From an uncultured Lachnospiraceae bacterium (GTDB lineage Bacteria > Bacillota_A > Clostridia > Lachnospirales > Lachnospiraceae), in contig CAMOZF010000093.1 in assembly GCA_946630765.1 (NCBI GenBank), forward strand, positions 1-7,189: DNA of 7,189 nt, in the 5' to 3' direction. Positions 1 through 5,495 of the stretch are shown here, in pieces; within the stretch, counting starts at the first letter, position 1; the number at the start of each line of letters is the position of its first letter. Position numbers and translations under genes: made by a program. The notes beneath the pieces are model-generated. The model worked only from the letters and a program-made list of their open reading frames with translations. It did no database searches and was not told the DNA's origin.

Positions 1-449
1 TCGCGCACGCCGATCTGCCGAAGCTCGATGCGCGTGCGGAAAACAGCGGCCAGATCCTTGACCAGCTCGCGGAAATCCACCCGCCCGTCGGCCGTGAAGA
101 AAAAGGTGAGCTTCGTCCGGTCAAAGGCATACTCCGCCCGGATCAGCTTCATCTCAAGCCCGTGCTCGGCAATCTTTTTCCTGCAGATCCTCACCGCGTC
201 GAATTCATTCCGCTTATTGAGCGCGAGCTGATCCTCGTCATCCTCATCCGCCGCGCGGACAATCGCCCGAAGCTCTCCCGGGATTTTCTCTTCTTCTATC
301 TCTGTATTCGGAACCACCACCTGAGCGTATTCGATCCCCTGCGAGGTTTCCACGATCACGGCGTCTCCTCTTTTGAACTCCTGCCCACGCGGGTCAAAAT
401 AGTAGCATTTGCACTGATGCCTGAACTTTACGCCTATAATTGTTGTCAT
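1..449 (-). CDS. ricT: RicT/YaaT (PSP1 domain) regulatory protein, N-terminal part
   Basis: The frame is open from the start to the left edge, so the C-terminal part of the protein is missing from the window. The N-terminus reads MTTIIGVKFR, followed by YYFDPRG, a GDAVIVETSQGIEYAQVVVP stretch, and near the edge TFFFTADGRVDFRELVKDLA and RTRIELRQIGVRD. That last stretch is the hallmark of the PSP1 family. In Bacillus RicT works with RicA and RicF in an Fe-S-containing complex that affects RNase Y-dependent mRNA maturation and developmental decisions; the same role here is inference. The gene starts 11 nt after the holB stop, the usual holB-ricT order. Two tandem ATG codons (452 and 449) follow a GGAGG at 454-458. 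I chose the second because the first would leave only 1 nt of spacing. The cluster-binding cysteines expected further on cannot be judged. Confidence 0.93.
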   Translation of the reverse strand, partial: MTTIIGVKFRHQCKCYYFDPRGQEFKRGDAVIVETSQGIEYAQVVVPNTEIEEEKIPGELRAIVRAADEDDEDQLALNKRNEFDAVRICRKKIAEHGLEMKLIRAEYAFDRTKLTFFFTADGRVDFRELVKDLAAVFRTRIELRQIGVR

Positions 450-460
450 CATTCCTCCAT

Positions 461-1288
461 TCACATGGCTTTTCTGAGTGCCATCACCAGCACCTCAAAG
501 CTGATATCCGTATTAACATTGGCCGTGAGGCGCGACCTGGTATTTTCCGTCTCCCGAATGGCCGCTCCGATGCCCTCATAACGCATTTTTCCCGCAAGAT
601 ACGACAGCGCGGATCTCTCGGACTGCAGCACCAGCGGCGCTTTATTTCCGCCCATCTTCATCAGAAGAATGTCCCTGTACCAGAGTTCAAAGCGGTCCAG
701 AATCGACGACGCAAACTGTTTCTTCTTCGCAAGCGCGGCAGCCGTCCCGATTTCCTTCTCGGTTGAAAGAGACGCTACCCCGCGAAACAGGCCGTCCACA
801 AGGCTCAGCGCTTCCGCTTCTTCTTCCTGCCCGGATCCGTCCCTGCGGTCCGAAGCGCCCGATGAGAGCTTCACGCATCTGGACAGGATCGTAGGAAGAA
901 AAGCCTCGCTGTTTCCCGTCAAAAGCAGGATCACCACATACTGCGGCGGCTCCTCGAGCGTCTTCAGAAGCGCGTTCTGCGCCTGCACATTCATTTCTTC
1001 CGCATGCGGAACAATATACACCTTTACCGGACTGTCATAGGGGCGGATGTAAACGTCCTCCACCAGCTTTTCTCTGACGTCTGCGACACCGATCAGGTTC
1101 GGCTTCTCGCCGTACACTTCAATCGTATCGGCCTCCGATGCGCCGAGCATCTTCGCAAATTCTCCGGCCAGCTTAAGAAGCGCCGCGGAATCCGTATCCT
1201 CCAAAAGATACGCCTGCGCAGCCTTTTTGCGCTCAGCGATCCTCTGAAGCTCCTCTTTCAGATTGTCCTTCATTTCCCTCTCTGACAC
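461..1288 (-). CDS. holB: DNA polymerase III delta-prime subunit, short form
   Basis: This is a clamp-loader subunit of the AAA+ type (275 aa from GTG at 1288). The best landmarks are AQNALLKTLEEPP (residues 103-115) and LPTILSRC (131-138). The latter carries the SRC arginine-finger motif that delta-prime contributes to its neighbour's ATP site. The C-terminal helix region (RSRLTANVNTDISFEVLVMA) also fits HolB. The Walker A loop is gone: where GxxxxGKT is expected after AYL there is EDTDSAALLKLAGEFAK, and there is no four-cysteine zinc module. Delta-prime does not need to hydrolyse ATP, so this is compatible with function. The protein is shorter than the usual ~330 aa. The start is uncertain: GTG at 1288 or ATG at 1273 (residue 6), overlapping the kinase-like gene upstream by 56 or 41 nt. 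Translational coupling in an operon with ricT is likely. Confidence 0.9.
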   Translation of the reverse strand: MSEREMKDNLKEELQRIAERKKAAQAYLLEDTDSAALLKLAGEFAKMLGASEADTIEVYGEKPNLIGVADVREKLVEDVYIRPYDSPVKVYIVPHAEEMNVQAQNALLKTLEEPPQYVVILLLTGNSEAFLPTILSRCVKLSSGASDRRDGSGQEEEAEALSLVDGLFRGVASLSTEKEIGTAAALAKKKQFASSILDRFELWYRDILLMKMGGNKAPLVLQSERSALSYLAGKMRYEGIGAAIRETENTRSRLTANVNTDISFEVLVMALRKAM

Positions 1289-1886
1289 GGATTATCCACT
1301 CCCTGATATTCTGAAGCGTCTCCTGAAAATCAACATTCTCAAATCCGTTCCTGCAGCTGCCGTCCGGAAGCAGCAGTCCGGCTTCCCGGAGCTTCTCCTC
1401 CGAAAAATCCTGCTCATCCGCAAGAAAGCGCCGGCACATTTCGGCGTATTTCGGATTGTCATGCGTCCGCTCTCTTTTCAGCGCCCTGAAAAGCCGCTCG
1501 CCGGTTTCCACATAGATATACAGCGGAATCACGGCTTCCTCTCCGTAATAATCCCTGACCTTCCGGTAGGATTCCACGGTTCCGACCGCGATGTAATCAC
1601 ATGCCGCATCCGCGATCTGCCCGTCGTCCACGAGCATATATTTCCACGGTCCGTGAACCGTCTGATAAACCCGCGCTTCAACGACCTTCCCGGCGCGCTC
1701 CAGTTTCTCCGACTCCGCCATCGTGATAAAATGGTACTCCCGGCCTTCCTGTTCGCCGTCCCGGATCGGGCGGGTGGTATACTGGACGATTTCCCTTAGA
1801 TGAAGCGCCGGATCCGCAAGAAGCGCCTCAAGAAGACTGTCCTTGCCGGTAGAGCTTTTGCCGATCAGGTAAAATATCCTGCTCAT
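1233..1886 (-). CDS. Guanylate kinase-like P-loop protein
   Basis: This 217-aa protein has a nucleoside monophosphate kinase fold of guanylate kinase type. It starts MSRIFYLIGKSSTGKDSLLE, with a P-loop at residues 9-16 (GKSSTGKD), the GMK signature YTTRPIRDGEQEGREYHF (36-53) and a VHGPWKY segment (77-83) where GMK has its GMP-contacting YG motif. The P-loop ends GK-D rather than GK-S/T, and the C-terminal half (residues 150-217) is divergent. The substrate is therefore uncertain: it may phosphorylate GMP or may be a paralogue with another role. The start is ATG at 1886, overlapping the upstream membrane-protein stop by 4 nt (ATGA), with AAGGAG 8 nt upstream. It lies immediately before holB, where Bacillus has thymidylate kinase two genes upstream of holB. 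A true housekeeping gmk is probably elsewhere in the genome (inference). Confidence 0.8.
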   Translation of the reverse strand: MSRIFYLIGKSSTGKDSLLEALLADPALHLREIVQYTTRPIRDGEQEGREYHFITMAESEKLERAGKVVEARVYQTVHGPWKYMLVDDGQIADAACDYIAVGTVESYRKVRDYYGEEAVIPLYIYVETGERLFRALKRERTHDNPKYAEMCRRFLADEQDFSEEKLREAGLLLPDGSCRNGFENVDFQETLQNIREWIIRVREGNEGQSERGASEDR

Positions 1887-2536
1887 CCCGCCGTCTCCTT
1901 TCTGCGCTTCCGGTAAAGAAGCCCCAAAAGGACAAGTCCCAGGACCATCAGCGCGATAATGCCCGCGCCGGCCGCGAGAAACACCTTGTCCGGAAGGATA
2001 TTGATCACCGGATCCGTCGCCGGATCAAAAAGCCAGTAATCATTATTAAAGAGCAGCTTGTGCATCAGAAGAAAGGTTCCGTCCCAGTTGAAGATAAAGC
2101 CCGCGCCGACCACGAAAACCACCGCGACCGTCACAAAGATCGTCGCCTTGAGATATCCGTACACCCGGTTCTTCCTGCCGTACAGGAAATGCCCCAGAAG
2201 GACCAGCGCCAGGCTTCCGATCGCCGCGTACTGCATGAAGACGAAGATCCGCTTCACCTCCATGAAATGGATCTCTCCGTGCTCGGACATGATAAAGTCC
2301 GGAAAGACCAGTTTCCCCGGCCCGAAGAAGCAGTTGTAGTAAATCAGCGCGTCATAGTTCCTTTTGCAGACCTCGAAGCTGATGCCCGTCTCTTCCGGCA
2401 CCTTCAAAAGCTTCACCATCATATAGTACAGCGGCGTCGTGTAGATGATCAGGCTCACCGATCCGCAGAGAAGCAGCGTGAAGCATGTAATGGTCATGAT
2501 TGTGTTGAATACCGGATGTTTTCCCTTCGTTTTCAC
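1883..2536 (-). CDS. DUF1461/TIGR01906 membrane protein, probable Lit-type lipoprotein intramolecular transacylase
   Basis: This is a 217-aa integral membrane protein with about four hydrophobic segments (roughly residues 12-34, 97-120, 129-150, 184-208) and a basic C-terminal tail (YRKRRKE). The extracytoplasmic segments carry the family motifs: YDALIYYN (61-68), EIHFMEVKRIF (88-98) and LLMHKLLFNNDYWLFDP (156-172) with ILPDKVF (180-186). The family was known as TIGR01906/DUF1461. In Enterococcus and Bacillus cereus members named Lit move an acyl chain within lipoproteins to give lyso-form lipoproteins, and two conserved histidines are important. H90 and H159 here sit in matching positions. 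The function is inferred from family membership; other DUF1461 members are uncharacterised. The start is GTG at 2536 with GGAG 6 nt upstream. It is the first gene of the operon with the kinase-like gene, holB and ricT, read from the promoter at 2611-2639. Confidence 0.82.
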   Translation of the reverse strand: MKTKGKHPVFNTIMTITCFTLLLCGSVSLIIYTTPLYYMMVKLLKVPEETGISFEVCKRNYDALIYYNCFFGPGKLVFPDFIMSEHGEIHFMEVKRIFVFMQYAAIGSLALVLLGHFLYGRKNRVYGYLKATIFVTVAVVFVVGAGFIFNWDGTFLLMHKLLFNNDYWLFDPATDPVINILPDKVFLAAGAGIIALMVLGLVLLGLLYRKRRKETAG

Positions 2537-2583
2537 CTTTTTCTCCGTTCGCTGTACTTTTTCCCTGAAAATGGGCGCACTTC

Positions 2584-2639
2584 GCCCTATTAAGGGCTAT
2601 AATCCAATTTATTATACTACATTTCTGGCTTAAACACAA
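2584..2639 (-). promoter_or_regulatory. Promoter and leader hairpin of the Lit-holB-ricT operon
   Basis: On the minus strand there is a -35 TTGTGT (2634-2639), a 17-nt spacer and a perfect -10 TATAAT (2611-2616), fitting a housekeeping sigma factor. Transcription would start near 2604, giving a leader of about 68 nt. The leader begins with a small hairpin, GCCCT-TAAT-AGGGC (2584-2597). No riboswitch or T-box pattern is visible in so short a leader. Confidence 0.72.
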
Positions 2640-2655
2640 GTGGGTATCAAAACGC

Positions 2656-2754
2656 GAGAAGTGAAGGCCGCTGCTCACAACGTTCCAGGCGTTCGCAGCA
2701 GCCTTCACTTCTCCCAACAATACAGGTGTTCGCAGCAGCGCCCCCTTCTCCCAA
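2656..2754. repeat. Three-copy ~30-nt intergenic repeat with long hairpin
   Basis: Three related copies of a motif close to GAAGTGAAGGCTGCTGCGAA are present. Copy A (about 2656-2683) is in + orientation; copies B (2687-2717) and C (2724-2754) are in - orientation. B and C are in register 37 nt apart and share GTTCGCAGCAGC (2691-2702 and 2728-2739) and TTCTCCCA (2709-2716 and 2746-2753). A and B together form a long hairpin: a perfect 13-bp stem (2656-2668 with 2701-2713), one mismatch, 5 bp (2670-2674 with 2695-2699), and an inner 4-bp stem. The block lies between the terminator of the DUF4870 gene and the -35 box of the next operon. It could be a REP/MITE-like element or an operator array. 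No open frame here is convincing. Confidence 0.7.
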
Positions 2755-2786
2755 AAAAAGCCGGCTCATGAGCGAACCGGCTTTTT
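2755..2786 (-). terminator. Intrinsic terminator of the DUF4870-like gene, possibly bidirectional
   Basis: A 10-bp stem pairs AAAAAGCCGG (2755-2764) with CCGGCTTTTT (2777-2786) around a 12-nt loop. On the minus strand it starts 20 nt after the stop of the small membrane-protein gene and ends in a run of seven T. Because both flanks are A/T runs it could also stop transcription on the plus strand. Confidence 0.9.
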
Positions 2787-2805
2787 CAAGTATTCAGTTT
2801 ACAGA

Positions 2806-3204
2806 TTATTTCAGGATCTTAATGCTGTTGATAAAGGGGATTTCAAGTGCCTTACCGCGGGCAGCCCCTACAAGCGCGATAATTGCATAAACCGCAAAGG
2901 GAATGATCAGCACTCTGACAAGCCACGAAAGAATCCGGAATACCAGGCCAAGTGCCGGAATCCAGGTAAACCATCCGAGCACCGAGGCAAGTATCGAGAG
3001 CGCCGTCTCACAAATCGCGAGGACCAGGCCCTGATTGGCATGGAATCTTGCAAAGGGAGAGCCCTTTGCGCCGAAGATCGGCACGAGTACAAGCCAGGAA
3101 ATATAGGCAAAAATACCCATCACTCTGTTTTCGCTGATATCCGAAGGGGAAAATTCAGCCGTTCTGTCCACAGGTGCAAATGCGTTGTTCTTATTATCTG
3201 ACAT
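2806..3204 (-). CDS. DUF4870 (Tic20-like) small membrane protein
   Basis: This is a 132-aa protein of unknown function. A polar N-terminus (residues 1-25) is followed by hydrophobic segments at roughly 27-45, 57-78 and 82-115. The recognisable element is SPFARFHANQGL (49-60), with ENRVMGIFAYISWLVLVP just before it. This is typical of DUF4870/Tic20-like proteins in Firmicutes, which carry an SP(F/Y)xRFHxxQ motif between the first two membrane segments. No signal peptide cleavage site is obvious, so it is expected to stay in the cytoplasmic membrane. The start is ATG at 3204, with GGAGG 7 nt upstream. It is transcribed alone: its own promoter lies at 3278-3306 and a strong terminator follows the stop. 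The overlapping 67-aa frame at 2907-3110 is a shadow. Confidence 0.85.
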   Translation of the reverse strand: MSDNKNNAFAPVDRTAEFSPSDISENRVMGIFAYISWLVLVPIFGAKGSPFARFHANQGLVLAICETALSILASVLGWFTWIPALGLVFRILSWLVRVLIIPFAVYAIIALVGAARGKALEIPFINSIKILK

Positions 3205-3224
3205 GTTGAAACCTCCATTTCATC

Positions 3225-3292
3225 AAAAACATGTACAATAACATCCGTCCGGAATCACTCTTTATCGGACAGTCACTATTGTACATGTTTTT
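3225..3292. repeat. 16-bp perfect inverted repeat around the DUF4870 gene promoter
   Basis: The arms AAAAACATGTACAATA (3225-3240) and TATTGTACATGTTTTT (3277-3292) are perfectly complementary and separated by 36 nt. The spacer contains a second dyad, GTCCG (3247-3251) with CGGAC (3266-3270). The right arm contains the -10 box of the downstream promoter and the left arm lies in its leader. In RNA entering from upstream the full hairpin could form and ends in a U run in either direction, so it may terminate read-through. As DNA it resembles a pair of operator sites. Confidence 0.75.
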
Positions 3293-3306
3293 TTCAGTTT
3301 TGTAAA
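3278..3306 (-). promoter_or_regulatory. Promoter of the DUF4870-like gene
   Basis: On the minus strand there is a -35 TTTACA (3301-3306), a 17-nt spacer and a -10 TACAAT (3278-3283). The start site would be near 3271, giving a leader of about 67 nt with a GGAGG before the ATG. The -10 box is inside the right arm of the inverted repeat at 3225-3292, which suggests that a repressor bound there would block it (inference). Confidence 0.65.
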
Positions 3307-3335
3307 GGACCTGCAATAGAGAATTGCGGGGGAGT

Positions 3336-3779
3336 TCAGACTGTTTCTCCAGCCGGAATCCACAGCTCCTTTTCCACCCTCATCCGCTCGGGAAACTCGG
3401 GACTTCTGCCGAACGCATCCGCCGCTATTACAAGGCGGACACCGCCTTCCTTCACGTCTGCAGAAGAGACCCTGTATTGGGTCTCGAAGCTGTTTCTTAC
3501 GCGTTCCGAAGGTATTCCCGCAGCATTCCAGCTTTCCATCTCACGAACATCATGTTCCAGCTCTGTCCGTTCGCGATTCTGCCCTTCTCTCAGCAATCGG
3601 ATAATTACATGCATCAGGTCGATATCGCCCTCATTGCTATACCAGACCTTGACGGATACGGTTTCCCCGGGTGTGAAATATTCCCCGTTCTCCGGTTTAC
3701 TCAGCAGTGTAAGGCCCGCGTTCAATTCGATCGTTGTGACGCTTTCTGCGCTCCCGGCATAGTACTGCTGTCTCCCGCC
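3336..3779 (-). pseudogene. Fragment of a DUF11/DUF7507-type surface adhesin domain, in frame after the GH88 stop
   Basis: The reading frame of the GH88 gene stays open for 147 codons beyond its TAA (3780-3782) and ends with TGA at 3336-3338. The translation looks like a real protein: SKPENGEYFTPGETVSVKVW, then YSNEGDIDL, and later NSFETQYRVSSADVKEGG. This is the pattern of DUF11/DUF7507-type immunoglobulin-like repeats of surface proteins (PxxGExVxYxVxxxNxGxxxL ... FExxYxVxxxDV). There is no ATG in frame. The first possible start is TTG at 3725, without a convincing ribosome binding site. An ATG at 3761, after a GGGAG, is in the wrong frame and reaches a stop after 12 codons. It is either a decayed remnant or a C-terminal domain cut off by a nonsense codon. 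No signal peptide or anchor is present. Confidence 0.55.
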
Positions 3780-4913
3780 TTACCAGATAAACAGCTCGTC
3801 TCCTGTCAGTTTCAATATTGCCTCAATATAGTAATAATCTGCATAAACAAAATACTGATTGTGGTCCTCAGAGCCGTAGGCTGCAGAGCAGTGACTCAGA
3901 ATACCGTCGCGTGAAGGATCATAATCGGCACGGTTCTGATCCAGCGCAAAAAGAAGCTTTTGCGCCGCGGCCCGGTACTTCCCGGCATCGTCCGGCCGGC
4001 CTTCGGCTTCCACGGCTTTTCCTAGCTCCAGAAGACCGCAGGCAGAAATCGCCGCGGCCGTGGAGTCCTCATAATCCACTGTCTCCGGCTGATCAAAATC
4101 GACCGGAATCAGCCCGCTTTCCGGAATCTGCGAGATGAAATAGGACGCGCATTTTTCTGCGGTCTCAAGGTAACGTTTTTCCTTCGTGTGCAGGTAAGAG
4201 AGTGTAAAGCCGTACAGTGCCCAGGCCTGCCCTCTTGTCCAGGAAGAGCCTTCGCGGTATCCCTGTCCCCCAAGCGCCCGAAGAAGTTCGCCGGTTTCCG
4301 GATCAAAACACAGGATATGGTTCGCGGAACCGTCTTCGCGAATAAACCGCTGCATCGCCATATCCGCATGCTTCATTGCAATCGTCCGGTATCTGGGATC
4401 CTCCTGCATCTCCCCTGCCCAGTAAAGAAGCGGCAGATTCATCATACAGTCGATAATGGCCCAGCCCGCGCGGTTCAGGCCGTTTTCATCATTCCATGCA
4501 CGGATAAAAGACCCGTTCTGGTTAAATCTTCCGGCCAGATTGTCCGCGGCCAGAATTCCCCGGTTATAGCTTCCGGGGTTTTTCGTCAGCTTATAATCGG
4601 CAACCGCCGTCGGAAGCCACCGAAATCCGCTGTCATGATCCATGGATCGCGCGTCCATCAGCGCAGCATCCATCTTGTCTTCCAGTTCTTCAGCTGCTTT
4701 TCGGAACGCCTCCTCCCCGCTCAGATGATACATCTGCCAGAGAATTCCGCCCCAGAAACCATTGGTCCACCACCCGATCCGTTCTCCTGACAGATCTTCA
4801 TATACGCCGTCAATCGCAAGGTACGGAACCGTGTGCGGATTCCTTTCGACAGTTTTCCGCTCTTTCTCTGTGATTTTTTTCAGGGTTTCTGACGCCCAGT
4901 TTTTGAGTTCCAT
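3780..4913 (-). CDS. GH88 unsaturated glucuronyl hydrolase
   Basis: This 377-aa protein is full length for GH88, whose members remove the 4,5-unsaturated uronic acid from the non-reducing end of oligosaccharides made by polysaccharide lyases (for example from glycosaminoglycans). They act by hydrating the double bond. Family landmarks are WWTNGFWGGILW (48-59), MDHDSGFRWLP (91-101) with D94, AIIDCMMNLPLLYWA (152-166) with D155, REDGSANHILCFDP (192-205) with H199, SSWTRGQAWALYGF (223-236) and DSTAAAI (283-289). D94 and D155 match the catalytic aspartates (Asp88 and Asp149 in the Bacillus GL1 enzyme). There is no signal peptide, so it acts in the cytoplasm on imported disaccharides. The start is ATG at 4913 with AGGAAG 5 nt upstream. 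No lyase, transporter or regulator is beside it. Its frame continues past the stop into an adhesin-like domain. The exact substrate cannot be told. Confidence 0.93.
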   Translation of the reverse strand: MELKNWASETLKKITEKERKTVERNPHTVPYLAIDGVYEDLSGERIGWWTNGFWGGILWQMYHLSGEEAFRKAAEELEDKMDAALMDARSMDHDSGFRWLPTAVADYKLTKNPGSYNRGILAADNLAGRFNQNGSFIRAWNDENGLNRAGWAIIDCMMNLPLLYWAGEMQEDPRYRTIAMKHADMAMQRFIREDGSANHILCFDPETGELLRALGGQGYREGSSWTRGQAWALYGFTLSYLHTKEKRYLETAEKCASYFISQIPESGLIPVDFDQPETVDYEDSTAAAISACGLLELGKAVEAEGRPDDAGKYRAAAQKLLFALDQNRADYDPSRDGILSHCSAAYGSEDHNQYFVYADYYYIEAILKLTGDELFIW

Positions 4914-4933
4914 TTCTGCTTCCTTTCCTTTAC

Positions 4934-4956
4934 GGGCCGGCCAGAACGGCCGGCCC
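4934..4956. other. GC-rich hairpin between the HIT and GH88 genes
   Basis: A perfect 9-bp stem pairs GGGCCGGCC (4934-4942) with GGCCGGCCC (4948-4956) around a 5-nt loop. It sits 9 nt after the HIT stop codon and just before the GH88 ribosome binding site. It lacks a T run on either strand (minus strand continues GTAAAGG), so it is not a classic intrinsic terminator. It might protect the 3' end of the HIT mRNA or reduce read-through into the GH88 gene. Confidence 0.6.
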
Positions 4957-4965
4957 CAAAGACGC

Positions 4966-5382
4966 TTATTGTACTTCCTTCAGGAGCTCATAAACCTCCT
5001 GGAGCTCCTCTTTCCCCGGATCCCCCGGCGTCCATCCGGCGATCAGCGGACCGCCCTCGTAGCGCGGAATCACATGAATATGCAGATGATGAACGGTCTG
5101 GCCAGCAGCTTCGCCGTTATTCTGAACAATGTTAAATCCGTCTGCATGAAGCAGCTTCTTCTGGCGCTTTCCGATCTCCGCCGCCGTAAACATCAGCTTG
5201 CCGAGGAGCGCCGGATCCGTGCCGTCATTGACGTCGTCATAGTGCTTTTTAGGAATAATCAGCGTATGTCCTTTGCTGGCCGGTCCGATGTCCAGCGTCG
5301 CAATACACGTTTCATCTTCGTGGATTTTCAGGGAAGGGATTTCTCCCGCAACAATTTTGCAGAAAATACAGTTGTCCGCCAT
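4966..5382 (-). CDS. HIT family (histidine triad) nucleotide hydrolase
   Basis: This 138-aa protein has the length and all marks of the Hint branch of the histidine triad superfamily. The N-terminus NCIFCKIVAGEIPS holds the C5-x-x-C8 pair that binds zinc in many bacterial members. GHTLIIPKKHYDDV (39-51) follows, then GFNIVQNNGEAAGQTVHHLH (82-101), and the HxHxH triad at H99, H101 and H103 followed by VIPRY. By family knowledge H101 is the nucleophile attacking the alpha-phosphate of purine nucleoside phosphoramidates or adenylates; the in vivo substrate is unknown. It is cytosolic. The start is ATG at 5382, with AAGGAG (5393-5398) 10 nt upstream. GH88 follows 52 nt later and may be co-transcribed, although a GC-rich hairpin separates the two. 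Confidence 0.95.
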   Translation of the reverse strand: MADNCIFCKIVAGEIPSLKIHEDETCIATLDIGPASKGHTLIIPKKHYDDVNDGTDPALLGKLMFTAAEIGKRQKKLLHADGFNIVQNNGEAAGQTVHHLHIHVIPRYEGGPLIAGWTPGDPGKEELQEVYELLKEVQ

Positions 5383-5426
5383 GTGCTCATTTCTCCTTTT
5401 CGCAATGTTTCCTACAGTTCAGCTCC

Positions 5427-5494
5427 CCAGTAAAAGCAACCATATTTAAGACGGTACACTTGTGTACCGGACAAACATGAGTTGGTTTTACTGG
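5427..5494. promoter_or_regulatory. Nested inverted repeats upstream of the HIT gene, possible operator-promoter
   Basis: Outer arms CCAGTAAAAGCAAC (5427-5440) and GTTGGTTTTACTGG (5481-5494) match in 13 of 14 positions. Inside lies the dyad CGGTACACTTGTGTACCG (5452-5469), a perfect 8+8 bp repeat with a 2-nt centre. On the minus strand the dyad fills the space between TTGTCC (5469-5474) and TTAAAT (5444-5449), which are 19 nt apart. A long spacer filled by a dyad is the geometry of MerR-type regulated promoters, but the -10 is weak (4 of 6). Transcription from here would give the HIT gene a leader of about 55 nt. The symmetry is certain and the promoter call is tentative. Confidence 0.5.
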
Positions 5495-5495
5495 A

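Noticed and set aside
2352..2720. A 122-codon open frame on the minus strand covering the intergenic repeat and the start of the Lit-type gene.
   Set aside because: It runs through the repeats and the promoter and overlaps the clear membrane-protein gene in another frame; its composition is not protein-like.
2687..2754. A mini CRISPR array (two repeats 37 nt apart).
   Set aside because: The period is too short to hold repeat plus spacer, the similarity runs through most of the unit, a third copy is inverted, and no cas gene is present.
3336..3725. A separate gene starting at TTG 3725.
   Set aside because: The TTG has no convincing ribosome binding site and the domain similarity begins upstream of it, so the segment is better read as a start-less remnant.
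3324..3914. A 196-codon plus-strand frame opposite the adhesin fragment and the GH88 3' end.
   Set aside because: It is antisense to a good GH88 C-terminus and crosses two features; no recognisable domain.
4188..4790. A 200-codon plus-strand frame inside the GH88 gene.
   Set aside because: It lies wholly opposite catalytic motifs of GH88 and has no domain of its own.
4968..4996. A promoter for GH88 at the end of the HIT gene (TACAAT at 4968-4973).
   Set aside because: The -35 at the right distance (GGTTTA) is poor and the strong hairpin lies just downstream; not enough to call.
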